Shown here in pieces: positions 43,371 to 55,057 of a stretch of DNA of 64,000 bases. Source of the DNA: Telopea speciosissima. Taxonomy: Eukaryota; Streptophyta; Magnoliopsida; Proteales; Proteaceae. The notes beneath the pieces are model-generated. The model made no database searches, was not told the origin of the DNA, and worked only from the letters and a program-made list of their open reading frames with translations. Numbering within the stretch: the first letter of the stretch is position 1; every line of letters starts with the position of its first letter. Both the position numbers and the translations under genes were made by a program. The stretch is taken from positions 15,897,001 through 15,961,000 of the forward strand of contig NC_057924.1 of assembly GCF_018873765.1 (NCBI RefSeq), read 5' to 3'.

Positions 43371-46300
43371 ATGGAGATTGATAGGCCTGACGGTCGTACA
43401 AGGAATCAGTTGAGACCACTTGCCTGTTCTCGCAATATTCTGAACCGAGCTCATGGTTCGGCTCGTTGGTCTCAAGGTAAATCCAGAACAGTAAAGAAAG
43501 GAAAAATGGATTTTATTATTATACACTGAGATGAGCTACACTTTTGCAACGAGTATTTGATTTTCTTTCTTAGAAAAAAATTTGCAATTATTTGGGTGGA
43601 TTTTACTTCTTCTCTTCCTTGATAATGGGTTTTGGACAACCTTTCTATGGGTGCTTTGGTTCAATTCAGGTGATACAATTGTTCTGGCTGCTGTTTATGG
43701 GCCAAAAACAGGAACAAGGAAGAATGAAAACCCTGAGAAGGCTTCCATTGAGGTAATTTGGAAGCCCAGAACTGGGCAGGTGGGTAGGTACCAAATTTCC
43801 CTTAACCTCTTATGCATTTTTTATGGACCATCCCTGCCGCAGTAGATTAATATAAATTCTATAAATTGTGATACTTGTGATAGCAATTGTTGGTAACCTA
43901 CTCTCTGCATAGTGGAAGAGTGGAAAAACCCCTTTCAGTCAACCCATTGACGAACAGCTTCTCTTCCTTAAGCCTTGGGCATCACCCATAGTATCGGGTT
44001 GTTGTTACATTATTATTTGTAAATTGATTGATGAATGTTTGTGAATCATTCGGTCATTATGTAAGCTTTAGAATTATTTGTTCAATATCTAAGTAAAAAC
44101 CGTTGACCTGGTCATGTATCAATATCTGACAGAGGACCTGCTGTAAAATTGTATGTATAGAAAACCAAGTTTTTTGGTAACTGAGACCTTGAAATTTGGG
44201 AATTTAAACTTAAAAGAACTTCTTAATCTTGTTCATGAGCTATAAAAAAATGCAATAACATGCATTGTGGATCGGCCTGCCAATCATAACAGATGAAATC
44301 CATATGTATAAAAATATCTATTATTTCAAGTGTTTGATTTTAGAAAGTCCTGATCCTGTAATCGGACATATCAGCTTACTGCTGTCTTTCTCGTTCAGGC
44401 AAAGCAGAGAAGGAGTATGAGATGATACTGAAAAGAACCTTACAAAGTATCTGTGTTTTGACCATTAATCAAAACACCACAACCACTGTCATACTTCAGG
44501 TGAATATTGTTTTATGCTTTACGTTGAAAATGTATGTGCTTACTTTCTTTTCCATATGTAATGTGTTATGGTTAAGATTAAGCAAAAACTTTTAGCTATA
44601 TCAATTCAGTCATAGTTCTGCCAGAGTTGGCAGTAGGTATTCAAAAACCTTCGGCCAACATTTTAAATGCGAACATTGAGAGCGTATTGGTTGAAGGGGG
44701 TTTGTCTGTCTGAAACCAACTAGTTTTCATTATTCTACTTTACAATATCCCTTTTTGTACCTAATCCATTTTGAAGGAGTCCAGGTACAATAGGATAAGA
44801 GCTATAAGGTTTCGTCAAGGTTAGTTGGGCTAAGTGTGGCCTCTAGATGGATCAACAATAAGTGTGCTGAGAGTACTTATTGAAAAAATGATAAGGACTA
44901 AGAATTGGCAGCTATTCTTTCATAGGGATATCCTTATGTCGTTAACTCGTTATGAAGTGCTCTTGCGTTGTGTTCTGTTTACTAACAAATACATTCTTGT
45001 GCAGAATTGGCACTTCTGTTTTAAGTACTTATCATGGTATCAGTATGTACTCAGATTGATGTCCCCCTCATTGTTTGATATTGATTCTTTACTTATGCAT
45101 GATTGATTGATGTCCCCCTCATTGTTTGATATTGATTCTTTACTTATGCATGATTTCCTAATTAGTGACTCTTTCTAAACCTATGCAAGGCATCTTTAAC
45201 ATAGCCTCTAAATAAAAGACATGCCAGTCAGACGTCTCCATTGGTATTTGGTAAATTTAGCTGCAGCCTGCAGTAAGGAGACAACCTAGGTGTTGAGCTT
45301 ATCTACAATGCCTATTGAAGATATAATTTTAGTATTATCAGTCTATACCAAGTACAACCCTATGACAACTCGTATTAAATTGATGATTTCTTATTGGCTA
45401 GTCTCATTAACTGTTATACTGTCAAGAGCCTAGCCACATAAATTAATTACCTGAGTTGTTGCTTCTTACCTGCTTTGGAGTCTTAACTCCCTCCTATATG
45501 CATCGACCATGATGATATCAATTAATCCTGACTCTCCAAATGTTAAAAAAGTATCCTGTCATTCCAGGTTACCCTTTGTGGTTTACCATAATATTGGGAT
45601 ATTATTCTTGTCTGTATCTGATCACATATTTAAACAGCACTTGTTTGACTCCATAGAGATAATGACTTGATCATGAAGTGGCTAAAAAATGTTGGTTGCA
45701 TTCCTGTACTATTCCTTACCAAGAACTGATTTTTCTGCTTTCTATGCAGGTTGTCAATGATGATGGTTCAGTATCCTTTGTGGCTTTGTTTTCTGTTTCA
45801 TACAGCCATAATGCTTGGTAGAATTGAAATACGGAACCTGTCGTGGTTAACTTCTCAAGTTTCTCATTTGTCTTAGCTAGATTGCTTGCTGTTTTATGTT
45901 ATTGTTGGGGAAAATCCTTGACCATAACTTTTAAGCTTCTCCCATGTGCCATAAATGCGGCCTGCGCTGCCCTTGTTGATGCTGGAATTCCTGTAAGGCA
46001 TCTTGCTGGTAAGCAAATCTTACAATGTTTCTTCCATATATCCTCATGAGATTGGCATCCTTACTGACTGTTTCATGCTGTTCTATACAGTTGCCATTTG
46101 TTGTGCTATGGCAGGAAGTGGATCTGTTATTCTGGATCCCACCAAGCTAGAAGAGCAGGTAATTCTTTTTCCCTGTCTAACTGCATATGAATTTCTGGTA
46201 TCCTGCTCTTTTTTTGTTTTCCTTAATCTGGGTGTAAAAAGGTTATGCTTCTCCTCTTGCTATCCTGTTTCAGTGTAATTAGCATTCTCTTTCTGACTCG

Positions 46301-49300
46301 TGTAACTAAATTGGAGCTTTTCTAGCTGCACTTGGATGCCTAATACTAAATGCCTAAACCACATTTATCAATAGGTGCGAAAGGAGATTTTCCCTAGAAA
46401 TGCACTTGCAGCCACAGAAACAATGACCATGTATCCATAATTTTGTAATGATGCAATTTGCTCATCATATATAAAGCTTTTGTTCCAGCTCTTGCAAAAA
46501 TATGTTTTCTATCTTAACATTTGCTGCTGATGTGCTTGAAATCTTTTAGTTACTAAGTTGCCTGGCTTATTGACAGCAGAAAATGGAGGCTTTCAGCTAT
46601 TTGGTATTTCACAATTCAGTTCTTTCAATGCTCCCAGAAGGATCATTACACGTTGATGGGGAACCAATGGAACATGGAATCATTACCTCTGTTACCCATG
46701 GTGTAATTTCTGGTATTTTCCCTCATTCCATCTCTTTAGCTTTTGTTAGGCTGTCTTGGTTGCTTTTCTATGCATTGTGGGAAAGGAAAAGGAAGGGGAA
46801 AATGAAGAATTTGATTGTTTTGTTGCATTTCTCAAAATGACCAAATTCTTCAGGGCATGTATATTCTTCAGTGCAAATTCTTAAGGTATGATGAGGGATC
46901 TAATTAATCATATACAAGCTAATGAGCACGTGCTAAGCACAAGCAAATTAAAGAATTGATAAACATTCAGTGCTAAGATCCAGAAGATAGGAACAAAAGA
47001 GAAGGGAAAGCTACCAAAAAATAAATTTGCCCTGAAGATATTAACAATAGGTACATATCATGTTTGAAGCTCCTCAGTTTACTATTTCATCTGTTATTCC
47101 CTATTGTAAGGTAATATTCACAAATTTACAAGGGTTTTTTTTTTGGAGGGGGGAAGGGGGACCTTAACAGCAATTTGGAATAATATAAAAGTTCAGCTAG
47201 CATAATTTTTATTTAATTTACGTCTGCAAACTGAATAACTTTTTATGTGATTGGAATACACTGAACAGCCTTGAATGAACTCAAAGAATCTTCTCCTAAT
47301 CCTTTGGCAAAATCCTAGTGTTAATGCAAGTTCCAAATTCAAAGATTAATCCTTACTATCATTTCTCCTTTTGTTTATGTTTATAAATCAGCTAAACATA
47401 CATTGTTTCCAAGCAATCCAATTAATAAACCACATATTAAGAGCTTCCACAAAGTGTACTAACTCTTATTCATTACCAAAAGAAAAGGAGAAAATATATG
47501 GGAAAAAATCAAGATTTATTAGAAGAAAAGAGTATCAATCAAACAATAAGGATTGAAAGTAAGAAAAGAACCAATTAGACTAGTTACCACATGGCCGGAC
47601 TTTGAGATACTGTGATGTAGATCGGAGGAAAAATAAAACAAAAGTCCAGCCCTTAAGCCACAAGTCAGCAAGCTTTTAGGGGCCAGTCATGAAACCCATC
47701 GAGCCCAGCAGTTTGAGTCACTTAAGTTTTAGTACTAGGCCCAATTGATGGGCCAGGTTTGGGCCCATTAAGGACCCCTTCTTATGTCTTGCGTAAGAGG
47801 CTACTAGGTCTTTAGTTATTAGTTTCTATTTCTATTTTCAGATGTTTATTGTAAAAAGGATCCACTACAAATGTGGACCTTTTATTTTGAAGTTTCTATT
47901 TTCTTACATTCCTATTAGGAGTAGGATATTGGTCTTTATATTTGTAAGAGCCTTGAGTGCTCAGCCATGATTTATGAGATGAATGAAAGCTTGCTTTGTT
48001 GCCATGAGTGCTGTGAGATGCAGTGTGTTTAGGTGAGATAACTAGGTCTGTGAGAGACAGACCAAGGCCATAGGTGAGAGGCCTTGGACATCTCCCCCCC
48101 CTCTCCTCTTGTTCTTCCTCTTCTATCTATTGAGTTCTGGTTGAGGACTCGAGATCATATCCTGCGGCTCTATTGGTTGGTGTTCTACTGTAGTAATCTT
48201 CAAGCTTTGAAGCTCCCGATCAAATAATCAGATCCTACCCACATTTTGGCAGTGTAATTCCCTCCTTAGGCTCTACCCTCGATGGTGGTTTAAGCCTGAT
48301 CCAAAAGCCTGGATTGGCTATTGACTGTGAGTTGCTATTTCTGAATTTCACTTACTAATTTTGAGATCCTGTCATATCTCAACATCCAACCATCAGTTTT
48401 AACTGTAATTTTGAGAAGTTAATCCACTCTAGGTACTCGACCCTCTACTAGGAGATCTTTCCCATCAGAGTAGCCTAGCTACTATTTCTGTTACCAATTG
48501 GGTTTTCTGGTTGTTAAGCTTATTCCCTGTCATGCAATAGACTAAAAGTCGCTTCTGTTTGTTTTTATGTGGCTGATTCTTATTGACAGTATATTTACTA
48601 GGCTTGGGGTTAGGTTAAGTATCAAAGACCCTACTGTTAGCCGGTTAACAAGCCTGTTTTACTTTTCTGTTGCTGGTTTACATGTTGTAATCTACTGATG
48701 GTGATCTTATTGTGGGATTGGTTCTTAGTTGTCTAGTTGAGAACTGTTCTTACATTATACTGGTTTCTTTGAGAGAGAGAAGAGAGGCAGGAATGGGGGA
48801 ACTCCGCCAGTGTTTGCTGCCGGTCCCAAGGCCAGATAGACTAGGAGTGATGTAGATCAATGGTGGTTGAGAGGAATCAGCAAGAACCTGTCCAGGTTCA
48901 CCCCCACCCCCCAAATCGAACCAGTATTTTTGGGAGATATTTTCCAGATTCTTGTGGGGCCCATGCTGGCTATTATGTGGGAGATAAGTCCAAGACAGTT
49001 TGCTATTGCGTGGAAACTTCATCAAGAGACATCGAGCTGTCATCTATACAGTCTTAAGGAGATATTTATTTACTTTGTATTTGTTAGTTTCCAATTAGTT
49101 GCTTGCTACTTTATTTAGTTTCCACTCTTGTTAGGTAGCTATTAGCTATTTTGTATCTTGTGTCTAGTTTCTATTTTGATATGTAAACTTAGATTAGAAT
49201 CATTACTATTTTTGGGGAATCTATACTGGATTTGACAGCCTACTATAGGCCACGCATGTACTGGTTTCTATTTCTGGTTTTTCTCTCTTTGTAATTGCAA

Positions 49301-51854
49301 TCTATTAATACATGAAGGGAGAGAACCCTCCCCACAATTTTGGGTTTAAGAAAAATCCTAGCTTTGTGCATGGAATGCTTTGAGAGACAGGTATGTTGAG
49401 AGGTCGTGATTGAGAGACCCTTTCTCATCCCTTCTATCTTCCTTTTACCCTCCTCCTCACCATTCGATACCCCTACTCTGGGTTATTTTCTGTCCATCTG
49501 ACAACATTCGCCTTCCTGTTGAAGCTGCTGGTTATACACTGAAGTCTCCATCGATTTATCCAAGTTGCTGCTGGGTAGCATTGCTGATTGAAGGAAGCAT
49601 TTTCCCCACCTGTGATTCTGATTTTAGAAGGTTTCCTGCTGAAACTTTCAAAGCCCAAGATTTCCCAATGTAGCCATCAGAATCTGCCAAAATTTTGAGC
49701 ATCAAACCACCACACCAGGACCTCCACTCGATTGGTGTTTGGGGCTGTTCTGAGCCCTACTGTGTCTGCTATAAAAAATCTCCTATTTCAGCCCTAAATC
49801 AAGAACTAGTAGATCTCCTTATTGCACCATCAGTTTTGCATGAAATTTTAAGGTTTGATTCCATCCATCTACCCCTACATTCGATGGTAATCTCTCCCTT
49901 AATCTCCTTGTGTAGTTGTGGTCCTTGTTTACAAGTTATTTTCTGATTTTTAAACCCTAAACCTGCTCTGCGATAGAGGCTTTAGGCTGCTGCTTCTTGT
50001 TCTATTGGGTTGCAATTATTTGCTATGTTGAGTATTATAGGGAGTTGTAAAGGCTATTTTAACTACTTTTACCACCTGTGGTATGTCATTCATATACTGT
50101 TTTTTAATTCTGAAAACAGTAGCTGTTTGGGGTTATACATGTGATCCTATCTGGGGTTAGGTTATTTCATATCTAGCCTTCCATTAAGGAGGGTTGGTGT
50201 GTCAGGTCGGCAGCCGACACCGAAAAAATCCTAGCCAAACCCTTTTTACATGGATTTTAGAATTGTGTATCTTCAACGTTATGCTCGGACATTCCCCGCA
50301 AGCGACGACCCGGGTGTAATGAATAATCCCCAGTAAGCGATGCACTGCGTCGGCGCCTAGATGTGCTGACAAGTAAGCAAGGGTTCTCGCACCGTGGACA
50401 AGTGTGGCTAAAGAAGCTAGTCCAAAAGCATATGATTAGATTAGCAGCTTGGAACATTGGATCTTTACCGAGTAAGAGTCCAGAATTGATAGATGTTATG
50501 AGGAGAAGAAGGGTTAACATAGCTTGTATTCAAGAGACTAGATGGAAGGATAGAAAAGCTAGAGAGTTGGATGATTTTAAACTTTGGTATACAGAGAATA
50601 AAAGTAATAGAAGCGGAGTGGGCATAGTAGTCGATAAAGATTTAAAGAATGATGTGGATGTTAAAAGGTTTGGTGATAGGATTATATCCATCAAGCTTGT
50701 GTTGGAGAAAGAGGTTGTCAATATAATTAGCGCTTACAAGTATGGGAACACATGGATGGATTACAAGGTTTTGATCAAGGAGAAAATATTATTGTAGGGA
50801 GTGACCTGAATGGACATGTTGGGAGAGTTCATAGAGGCTTTGAAGGTATACATGGAAGATATGGTTTTGGAGAGAGGAGCATTAAGTTACCTTCAAAAGT
50901 GGGCACCATAGTATCCAAATATATTTCTTTCCAACTGGAAGGTCTGATAGGTTGTTATGTAAGGACTGTTAGGTTATACCAGGGGAGAATCTAACCTCAC
51001 AACATAGATTAGTGGTCATGAGTACGTGTCTCATTATCCCGAATCGTAAGAAAGGTGAGCTTGCGATTTAGTTTCCTAAAGGGATTATTTAAAGTTAACA
51101 AATCAATAACTATAAACTATAATCTCTTGATTTTTTTTTTTTTGAAATTTAAAAGCCCAAAAATATGTGTTGCAAGTTAATATTTTGTTATAGTTAAAAC
51201 TTGGAAGAAGTCCTGCAATGATGGTCACATTAGATGGATATCATCTGAAATTCGCATTTGATGGTTGGTCCAACCAAGTGGTTTCTCTCGACTTTTCTCT
51301 TGAATGCAATTGTGTATTGGTATTTCTTTTGCATTAGTGCCATATTATCTACCTGATTGGTGGCTTTAGATGCACAAATTGGCAAACCATGGGGTGGGGG
51401 GGGGGGGGGGGTAGGGAGTATGATTAACATTTTGCTCTTTCTGGATTTTATGGTGAATCAAATTTTTGGCTCATTTTTGTCTCATTGCTGTTGAATTTTT
51501 TTTTATATCAAATTATTTTAGATGATATGATCTAGTCATAACCATAGATTTGTGCTGTAATTTGCCTTACGATATTTCTTGGGGATAAATAACTATAAAT
51601 GGGAATTTTGGATTGTCAATTGCCTTATCATTGTTGTGGACTGCCATTGCACAGGCCGCAGGGTGTGGTCCTTATTAACTATTTTGTTTGTAGATAATCT
51701 GTAAGCTAAACTAGTTTTCTTATCTTATTTTTGTTCAGTGGATGATTATCTTTACTGCTTAGAACGAGGCCATGCTGCTAGTGCAAAGATCTCTGATTTC
51801 CTTAGGAGAAGCTTGCAATCACACGCCCCAAGTGACCCATCGAAGGCTGCATAG
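43371..51854 (+). CDS. RRP46: Exosome complex component RRP46, 243 aa, eight exons
   Basis: The exons are 43371-43476, 43670-43783, 44399-44499, 45750-45770, 45936-46008, 46091-46158, 46580-46712 and 51739-51854, ending in TAG. Phases are consistent throughout and all introns are GT-AG. The product is an RNase PH-fold subunit of the RNA exosome ring, which 3'-trims and degrades RNA in nucleus and cytoplasm (family knowledge). Landmarks are DGRTRNQLRPLACSRN (N-terminus), AAVYGPK (exon 2), VVNDDGS (the whole of 21-nt exon 4), LPCAINAACAALVDAG (5), LDPTKLEEQ (6), GIITSVTHGV (7) and VDDYLYC (8). Length matches the ~240-aa plant family. The ATG at 43371 is the one that starts the conserved N-terminus. 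Exon 7 has a CAGCAG double acceptor that would add one Gln. Intron 7 (5,026 bp) is filled with LTR and LINE insertions. A nested hAT pair ends 139 bp upstream, so the promoter is short or lies partly in transposon DNA. No inactivating change was seen. Confidence 0.95.
45054..45155. repeat. Perfect 51-bp tandem duplication in RRP46 intron 3
   Basis: Copies 45054-45104 and 45105-45155 appear identical, so the event is very recent or an assembly duplication. Both start GATTGATGTCCCCC. Confidence 0.95.
47613..48757. mobile_element. Solo LTR, 1145 bp (TGATG...CATTA), in RRP46 intron 7
   Basis: Perfect 5-bp duplications TACTG (47608-47612, 48758-48762) flank a segment starting TGATGTAG and ending CATTA. 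No internal coding domain is present. The ends depart from TG...CA by a terminal TA. Confidence 0.85.
48800..51075 (+). mobile_element. RTE-type LINE 5' portion, split by a solo LTR
   Basis: The 5' end (AACTCCGCCAGTGTTTGCTG) matches 26984 onward. The body resumes at 50187 and encodes an APE-type endonuclease from about 50393 (RLAAWNIGSLPSKS, ACIQETRW) to 50797 before a stop. Compared with the copy at 26984, about 90 bp between 50875 and 50885 are missing. The element stops near 51075 without RT or 3' tail, which is the reverse of usual LINE 5' truncation. Confidence 0.85.
48848..50186. mobile_element. Solo LTR, 1339 bp (TGATG...CATTA), in the RTE fragment
   Basis: Perfect 5-bp duplications AGGAG (48843-48847, 50187-50191) flank a segment starting TGATGTAG and ending CCATTA. 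Removing it joins the RTE leader to its continuation. It has the same terminal pattern as 47613-48757. Confidence 0.85.
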
Positions 51855-52734
51855 CTTCTGACTTGTTCATTCTGATAAAGTGACAAGAATATATACTCAC
51901 ATACCTCAGGTTAACTGTTGGTGGAATGGCTTTCGTTGTTGATGCTGGTTCTATACTTATTTGGAAACAGCATCGTCAGATGTGGTAGGTTTCAGCTATA
52001 CTTGTACCATTGTGTTTGTATCAGACCATTTCCTGTATAATTCTCGCTATTCCAGGCATATGAGTTTACTAGATATTTGATCATCTAGATGAGGAGGATA
52101 AATCTAAATGCTACCAGATTTTGTGATTTAGACTTTACACCAGTTGCCACATAATAGACATGGATGGATGTGGTTAGTCAAGGCTTTCTATAGGCAAAAG
52201 TTCTTCAAGTCTACAAGACTAGGGGGCATTTCTAGTTTGAAATATTGAAAGGGTGATGTGGGAATATCAACCATATTCATATTCATTCGATTACCCTCCC
52301 CTGTATTTGTGGATTTTCCATCAACTTTATCCATACAACCCTGTTTTACTGTGACCTTCAATGGCAGTCTATAGAATGGTTTCATTTTGATGCCTACGCA
52401 TATAAACGTGATCGAAAGAGATGCCAAATCGAGTGTCGTTGGATGAACTCAGAAGATGGCTTATATATGTATGACAAGCAATTTGGGAACTGGGAATTAA
52501 TGCCTCTTCACCATACTGAGATTCGATCAAAAATGTAAATTGAAGGGGGTAACCATAAAGATGCAAATCTAAGGACTCCTTTCAGTAGACTAGGTTTGGA
52601 CACATGAATTGCATGATGATTATATATTTGTTGTTCAAAAAATTCTTTGGAAGATAGAGAGAATTTTTAGTTTTTCGTCATTCGTATGAGATTTCAAATT
52701 TTTGGAGAATTTGACACCTACCAATACATTACGA
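51855..52734. other. RRP46 3' flank, nothing else recognised
   Basis: The first few hundred bases should hold the 3' UTR. A minus open frame at 52188-52427 has no recognised family. Confidence 0.4.
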
Positions 52735-53240
52735 CCCTCCCTAGGCCCTGTAGTGGCTGGAGCTTCGTGCAATGGGTATGCTCCTCCACCCCCCCCCCCC
52801 CTTTTTTTTTTTTTTTGGTAAATGGGAGAGTAAAACTTGTATTTGAAATGAAAAGAATTAATCTACAAATGGGAAAAAGGAACACTGCTTGGTCGTGTCG
52901 CTCTTGTGCTCAGACACAAGAGCACGTAAAATTATTGCCCAACCCCTCCTGAAATAAAAAATCACATATGTGTTGATGCCCTAAGCGCACTCTCATTGGC
53001 TCTCACACTGGGGTAGGGGCTACACAACCAAGCATCGATCTCTTGCCCTAAATGGGAAAAAGATCTCTGCTTGATGGTGCTCCCTACTCCCTCCTCTCAT
53101 AGGGCACAATGAAATGACACCTCTGCCTCCTAGGTAAATACTCAAGCACCCTCCCCCATTGGTGCAGACGCTGGTTTAGAGACCATGTGACCAAGCACAG
53201 AGTGCATGCCCATTTAAATTTTATCCATTGAAATAGATAA
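52735..53240. repeat. Dispersed repeat with C13/T16 tract and stem-loop
   Basis: Positions 52735-52790 match sequence at 37785-37690 (minus) and resemble 23530-23600. C13-T16-GGTAAATGGG follows at 52788-52823. A hairpin of CTCTTGTG...CACAAGAG at 52899-52923 lies before GCACG and recurs in variant form at 54121-54172 and 63930-63978. The class is not identified. Confidence 0.55.
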
Positions 53241-53410
53241 ATTGTAGATATAATACTTACAATATTTTTCTTGAATGGTTCATACTTATTTGGGTGAATG
53301 ATTCTTGATTGGGCTGGCTAGAAGTTCATATAGTTGGTCCCCATGAAACATGAATATATCCACGTGTATGTTAGATGAGGTCCAGATTCTGCTAAAGGTA
53401 ATCCTCTAGG

Positions 53411-53712
53411 GATTGGGTTCCTCTGCAGCGCAGCCTGGTGTGCAACGTACATCCAATGTCTGGGCTGCCACGATGCACACTCCAGTACAGACTAGGATCC
53501 TCTGCAGTACCGGTGGGGCGGCAGTGCACAGCAGAGGCCAGGTGAAACACATGGCACACATGGCTTCTGTTGTGCCGTCGGATGTGCACTGTCGCCCGAC
53601 CGGTACTGCAGAGGATTTCAATACACTCCAGTACACATTTTGACGCACATCATGGCAGCCCAGTCGTTGGATGTGCGTTGCACACCATGCCGCGATGTAG
53701 AGGAGCCGAATC
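53411..53712. mobile_element. GC-rich palindromic MITE, 302 bp
   Basis: The left end GATTGGGTTCCTCTGCAG and inverted right end GATTCGGCTCCTCTACAT match closely. Inverted blocks continue inward (CTGGTGTGCAACG, CATCCAA, CTGGGCTGCCA, CCTCTGCAGTACCGG) to a centre near 53556. No ORF is present. No exact target duplication was found. Confidence 0.8.
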
Positions 53713-54034
53713 TGCCCTCTAACCCCTGCCCATATGTCAAGTACTAGGCTAAGTGAAGTTGACCAAGTAATAAAATACAATTTTGAACATCTAAGACTAT
53801 GGAAGGACTACTTAAGAATGCATACCAAAAATTTGGCTGTCACTAAAATACATTGGTGAATATATATGGGAGGATATTTAGTTGAAATTTAGTCTAGAAT
53901 TTGACAAATGGATCAATCCATATGTTGCCCTTTCCATCCAAATGGTCAGAATCGCAACATCATTCTACCATATCATTCTACTACATGGGAGAAAATTGTT
54001 AAGATGATAACCTTATCTAATTGTGGATGCGAAG
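53713..54034. other. No gene seen
   Basis: AT-rich DNA after the palindromic MITE. I see no coding or element termini up to micro-insertion D. Confidence 0.4.
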
Positions 54035-54051
54035 AATTACCCCAAAAAAAA
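54035..54051 (+). mobile_element. Micro-insertion D: ATTACCCC plus A8
   Basis: The 17-bp segment AATTACCCCAAAAAAAA lies between TTGTGGATGCGAAG (54021-54034) and TTGAGGATGCGAAG (54052-54065), which match 13 of 14; the last ten bases are identical. Confidence 0.7.
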
Positions 54052-54669
54052 TTGAGGATGCGAAGTAGCCCTTTTCCCAAGTTTAAGAGTATGGGAAAAA
54101 GAACACCATCCCATCACATCAGACATGTGCCCTGCGCTGTGACACTGGGCACACAAAATGACCGCATCTGATAATAACCTTGGAAAGAGTTGGTACTCCA
54201 TCAAAACCTAATCAACATAAGTTTTCAAGACCAGATCAGAATTGGGCCATTTGCTCCAAATCAACCTCTTAATCGGATTCTTACAACGACTAATCTTAAT
54301 TCTTTAAAACTGATTTCTGATCAGTTGATTCGAATTGAGATGAAATTGGAATTGATGAAAACCCATCTGATACCATGCCAGTTTCCAAGTTTTTAACACC
54401 TTGCAGTCAACCACTTATGGCCAAGAGGGCAAGAGGCTTAGCTCTTTGAGCGTTTGAGGTTCGTTCGGTTGAAACTCTCTCTCCTTAAGAATCCAAAAAG
54501 TTTAGACAGACGGTAAGCCTCACCTCAACTGCTATAATCCCTAAACTCAAATTTCCAACCGACCAAACAGGTCAATCATTCTACTGGGTCACACCGTTCC
54601 CGTTCAGCGGCAATCTTGTTCCTGTGCGATTAGAGATCGGCTGGAGCCTGGGATTGGTTTTAAAAAAAG

Positions 54670-55057
54670 GGATAAATTATAGATCACCCCCTGATTTTTA
54701 ATCAAAACTCAGATCATCCCTTGGTGTTTGAAAAAACTCAAATGTCCCTTTCTAAAGTAACACTGTTAGTTTGCTGTTAGTTATTGGTGTGAAAGGATTA
54801 TTCTATCATTGTACTAAAACATTAGAATTAAATTTGCAATACTACCCTTCCTTCATCTTCAACATTGGTCAAGGGTAGTTTAAGGATTTAAATTTATTCA
54901 ACTGGCTGACATCATCACTTAACAATATAAAACTAACGTTAAGGACTAATTTGTCATTTTAGGGTTTAAATCAGGGGGTATTTTTTTTTTTTTCGTAAAT
55001 GTATCAGGGGGTGATTTAAGTTTTTAGAAAAATCAGGGGGTGATCTATAATTTATCC
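54670..55057. mobile_element. MITE with long inverted ends (Mutator-like), 388 bp
   Basis: The ends GGATAAATTATAGATCACC and GGTGATCTATAATTTATCC are perfect inverted copies, and the subterminal regions remain similar for about 100 bp or more. The flanks are A-rich on both sides, so the target duplication cannot be read. No ORF is present. Confidence 0.8.
54980..55002 (-). mobile_element. Micro-insertion E: TTTACG plus A13, inside a MITE arm
   Basis: The 23-bp segment lies between perfect 10-bp copies ATCAGGGGGT (54970-54979 and 55003-55012). On minus it reads ACATTTACG followed by A13. The other arm of the host MITE lacks it, so it is an insertion after the MITE formed. Confidence 0.65.

Noticed and set aside
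43670-43779. RRP46 exon 2 ending at the first CAG/GTGGGT donor
   Set aside because: This puts exon 3 out of frame; the donor at 43784 (G/GTAGGT) restores the conserved QVGKAEKE reading.
54190-54396. Possible Copia primer-binding site near 54368 (CTGATACCAT on plus) and an open frame
   Set aside because: No LTR boundary, gag or second feature supports a retroelement here.
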